Below are positions 7,712-8,377 of a stretch of DNA of 8,377 nt, one piece after another. Below the pieces are notes generated by a model. The model had not been told where the DNA came from. It saw nothing but the letters and a program-made list of their open reading frames with translations, and searched no databases. Each line of letters begins with the position of its first letter. Position 1 is the first letter of the stretch. The position numbers and the translations under genes were made by a program. This DNA is from Bacteroidales bacterium (lineage in GTDB: Bacteria > Bacteroidota > Bacteroidia > Bacteroidales > S143-33): positions 1 to 8,377 of the forward strand of contig JALWNS010000007.1 in NCBI GenBank assembly GCA_027083655.1, given 5' to 3'.

Positions 7712-8030
7712 TCTGCGTGAGGGCGGAGGCGGATATGAGGCGCTGCCCAGTGCTTAGAGCCTGCTACAGGCGGAGGCGACCAGCGGAAGCCCTACGTACT
7801 GTCTTGCAGGCTATTGGAGTGGCAAGCCGAATAAGAGCCGAAGACCGGCCCGAAGCCACTGATTTTAGTTTGTATGTGGCGAGCGTGCAAAAAGCACCTC
7901 GCTACGTAGCGCGTAGTTTCTTTCATTGCATGGAGTTTGTAGCTTGCGACTTGTTAAGGTTTAACCATTTACAGACCATTGCAATTGAAAACGGTAGATT
8001 AACGGCGAGGGACACGCCCAAAAAAGAATA
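7712..8030. other. GC-rich, hairpin-bearing non-coding island
   Basis: The core (about 7715-7915) is clearly richer in GC than the flanking spacers. It contains a 10-bp direct repeat GGCGGAGGCG (7722-7731 and 7769-7778) and a GCCTG/CAGGC hairpin (7759-7771). A strong hairpin has stem GCGAGCGTGC (7879-7888) and GCACCTCGC (7894-7902) with one bulge around AAAAA. It is overlapped by the 12-bp palindrome CGCTACGTAGCG (7900-7911). A GGCG/CGCC stem (8004-8018) lies near the right edge. A 118-codon open frame runs through it (7675-8031, +). It starts at TTG, is very rich in Arg and Cys, shows no domain, and tracks the GC-rich composition, so I do not call it a gene. The likeliest identities are a dispersed intergenic repeat or a structured RNA; neither is proven. 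Apart from the inverted repeat at 7581-7602, I see nothing in 7491-7711. Confidence 0.45.
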
Positions 8031-8085
8031 AAATTAGACACAGGTTACAATAAAGGCTGTGGTAGGTTGCGAAAGTTTTGATATT

Positions 8086-8152
8086 TTAGCGAAGAAATAT
8101 TTAATCACAACGGCGACAAAGGTAATTCACAAAGTTTCGCTAAGTTTCTTGT
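8086..8152. repeat. CACAAAG / TTCGCTAAG-type intergenic repeat
   Basis: The AT-rich stretch before idi contains CACAACGGCGACAAAGG followed by CACAAAGTTTCGCTAAG. TTAGCGAA (8086-8093) and TTCGCTAA (8136-8143) form an 8-bp inverted repeat. The internal near-repeat of CACAA(C/A)GG/CACAAAG resembles the simple-looking intergenic repeats of environmental Bacteroidota, the same broad class as the array at 128-349 but not the same sequence. Only one copy is in the window, so its repeat status rests on this resemblance. Confidence 0.4.
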
Positions 8153-8207
8153 TTTATGAGTAATGGTAGATATAACGAACTCAAATCGTAAAAAGAATAG
8201 TTATCGC

Positions 8208-8377
8208 ATGGACAAGGAGCATGTTATACTCGTTGATCACGACGACCGCGAGCTTGGTGTGATGGAGAAGATGGAAGCGCACCGCCGTGGATTGCTTCAC
8301 CGGGCAGTGTCGGTTTTTATTGTCAATAGCCGTGGAGAGTGGCTGTTGCAGCAGCGGGCTGCGCAGAAATACCATTC
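8208..8377 (+). CDS. idi: isopentenyl-diphosphate delta-isomerase, type I (5' part, cut by window end)
   Basis: The visible 56 residues begin MDKEHVILVDHDD and continue with EKMEAHRRGLLHRAVSVF, then a strand-rich LLQQRAAQKYHS. This matches the N-terminus of type I IDI, the Nudix-fold metal-dependent enzyme that interconverts isopentenyl and dimethylallyl diphosphate in isoprenoid synthesis. The HRRGLLHRAVSVF block carries the conserved metal-ligand histidine region, and QQRA..KYHS precedes the catalytic Cys segment, which lies outside the window. The start at 8208 is preferred because MDKEHVILVD aligns with the family N-terminus (E. coli MQTEHVILLN). An in-frame ATG at 8163 would add 15 polar residues and cannot be excluded. 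It is divergent from the minus-strand glycosyltransferase across 717 bp, and no promoter is convincing. The gene is incomplete here only because the window ends. Confidence 0.94.
   Translation, partial: MDKEHVILVDHDDRELGVMEKMEAHRRGLLHRAVSVFIVNSRGEWLLQQRAAQKYH

Noticed and set aside
7715..7915. tRNA, RNase P RNA or tmRNA in the GC-rich island
   Set aside because: No T-loop GTTCGA motif, cloverleaf or recognised conserved RNase P or tmRNA segment could be found by eye.
7675..8031. 118-codon open frame on the plus strand
   Set aside because: It begins at TTG, its N-terminal part is extremely rich in Arg and Cys, no domain or motif is visible, and it follows a GC-rich stretch with strong hairpins. 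It is better read as non-coding.
8181..8375. 64-codon open frame on the minus strand
   Set aside because: It is the shadow of idi, whose plus-strand product matches a known enzyme N-terminus.

Overview
The window looks like chromosomal DNA from a member of the Bacteroidota; this is inference, not a database result. The coding sequences have moderate GC and the spacers are AT-rich. The starts lack clear Shine-Dalgarno sequences and are preceded by A/T-rich stretches. A sequence resembling the Bacteroidota -7 box (TAnnTTTG) lies in the only divergent promoter region. The protein styles (ClC with C-terminal CBS pair, GT4-like glycosyltransferases ending in NKIFAY/PSKFYVY motifs, type I isopentenyl-diphosphate isomerase) fit that phylum.

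Layout: 1-488 is a spacer with a three-copy tandem repeat of about 72 bp (128-349). Next are a saccharopine/lysine-6-dehydrogenase-type NAD(P) oxidoreductase (489-1622, +) and a ClC chloride channel/transporter with two CBS domains (1689-3458, +). A polysaccharide-deacetylase family protein (3463-4503, -) converges on the ClC gene with only 4 bp between stop codons. It diverges from a glycosyltransferase (4553-5839, +) across a 49-bp promoter spacer. A 445-bp convergent spacer (5840-6284) holds two inverted repeats. A second glycosyltransferase follows (6285-7490, -). A 717-bp spacer (7491-8207) holds a small inverted repeat, a GC-rich hairpin-bearing island (about 7712-8030) and a CACAAAG/TTCGCTAAG-type repeat. 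The window ends inside the 5' part of idi (8208 onward, +).

How the genes work together: the two glycosyltransferases and the deacetylase plausibly contribute to one surface or exopolysaccharide process, but they are not co-oriented and do not form an operon. The oxidoreductase, ClC protein and IDI are unrelated housekeeping-type functions. No CRISPR array, transposase, toxin-antitoxin pair, phage gene, tRNA or rRNA was seen. I find no convincing undescribed multi-gene system. The most interesting material is non-coding (the GC-rich island and the tandem repeat), followed by unusual residues at key positions of the ClC protein.
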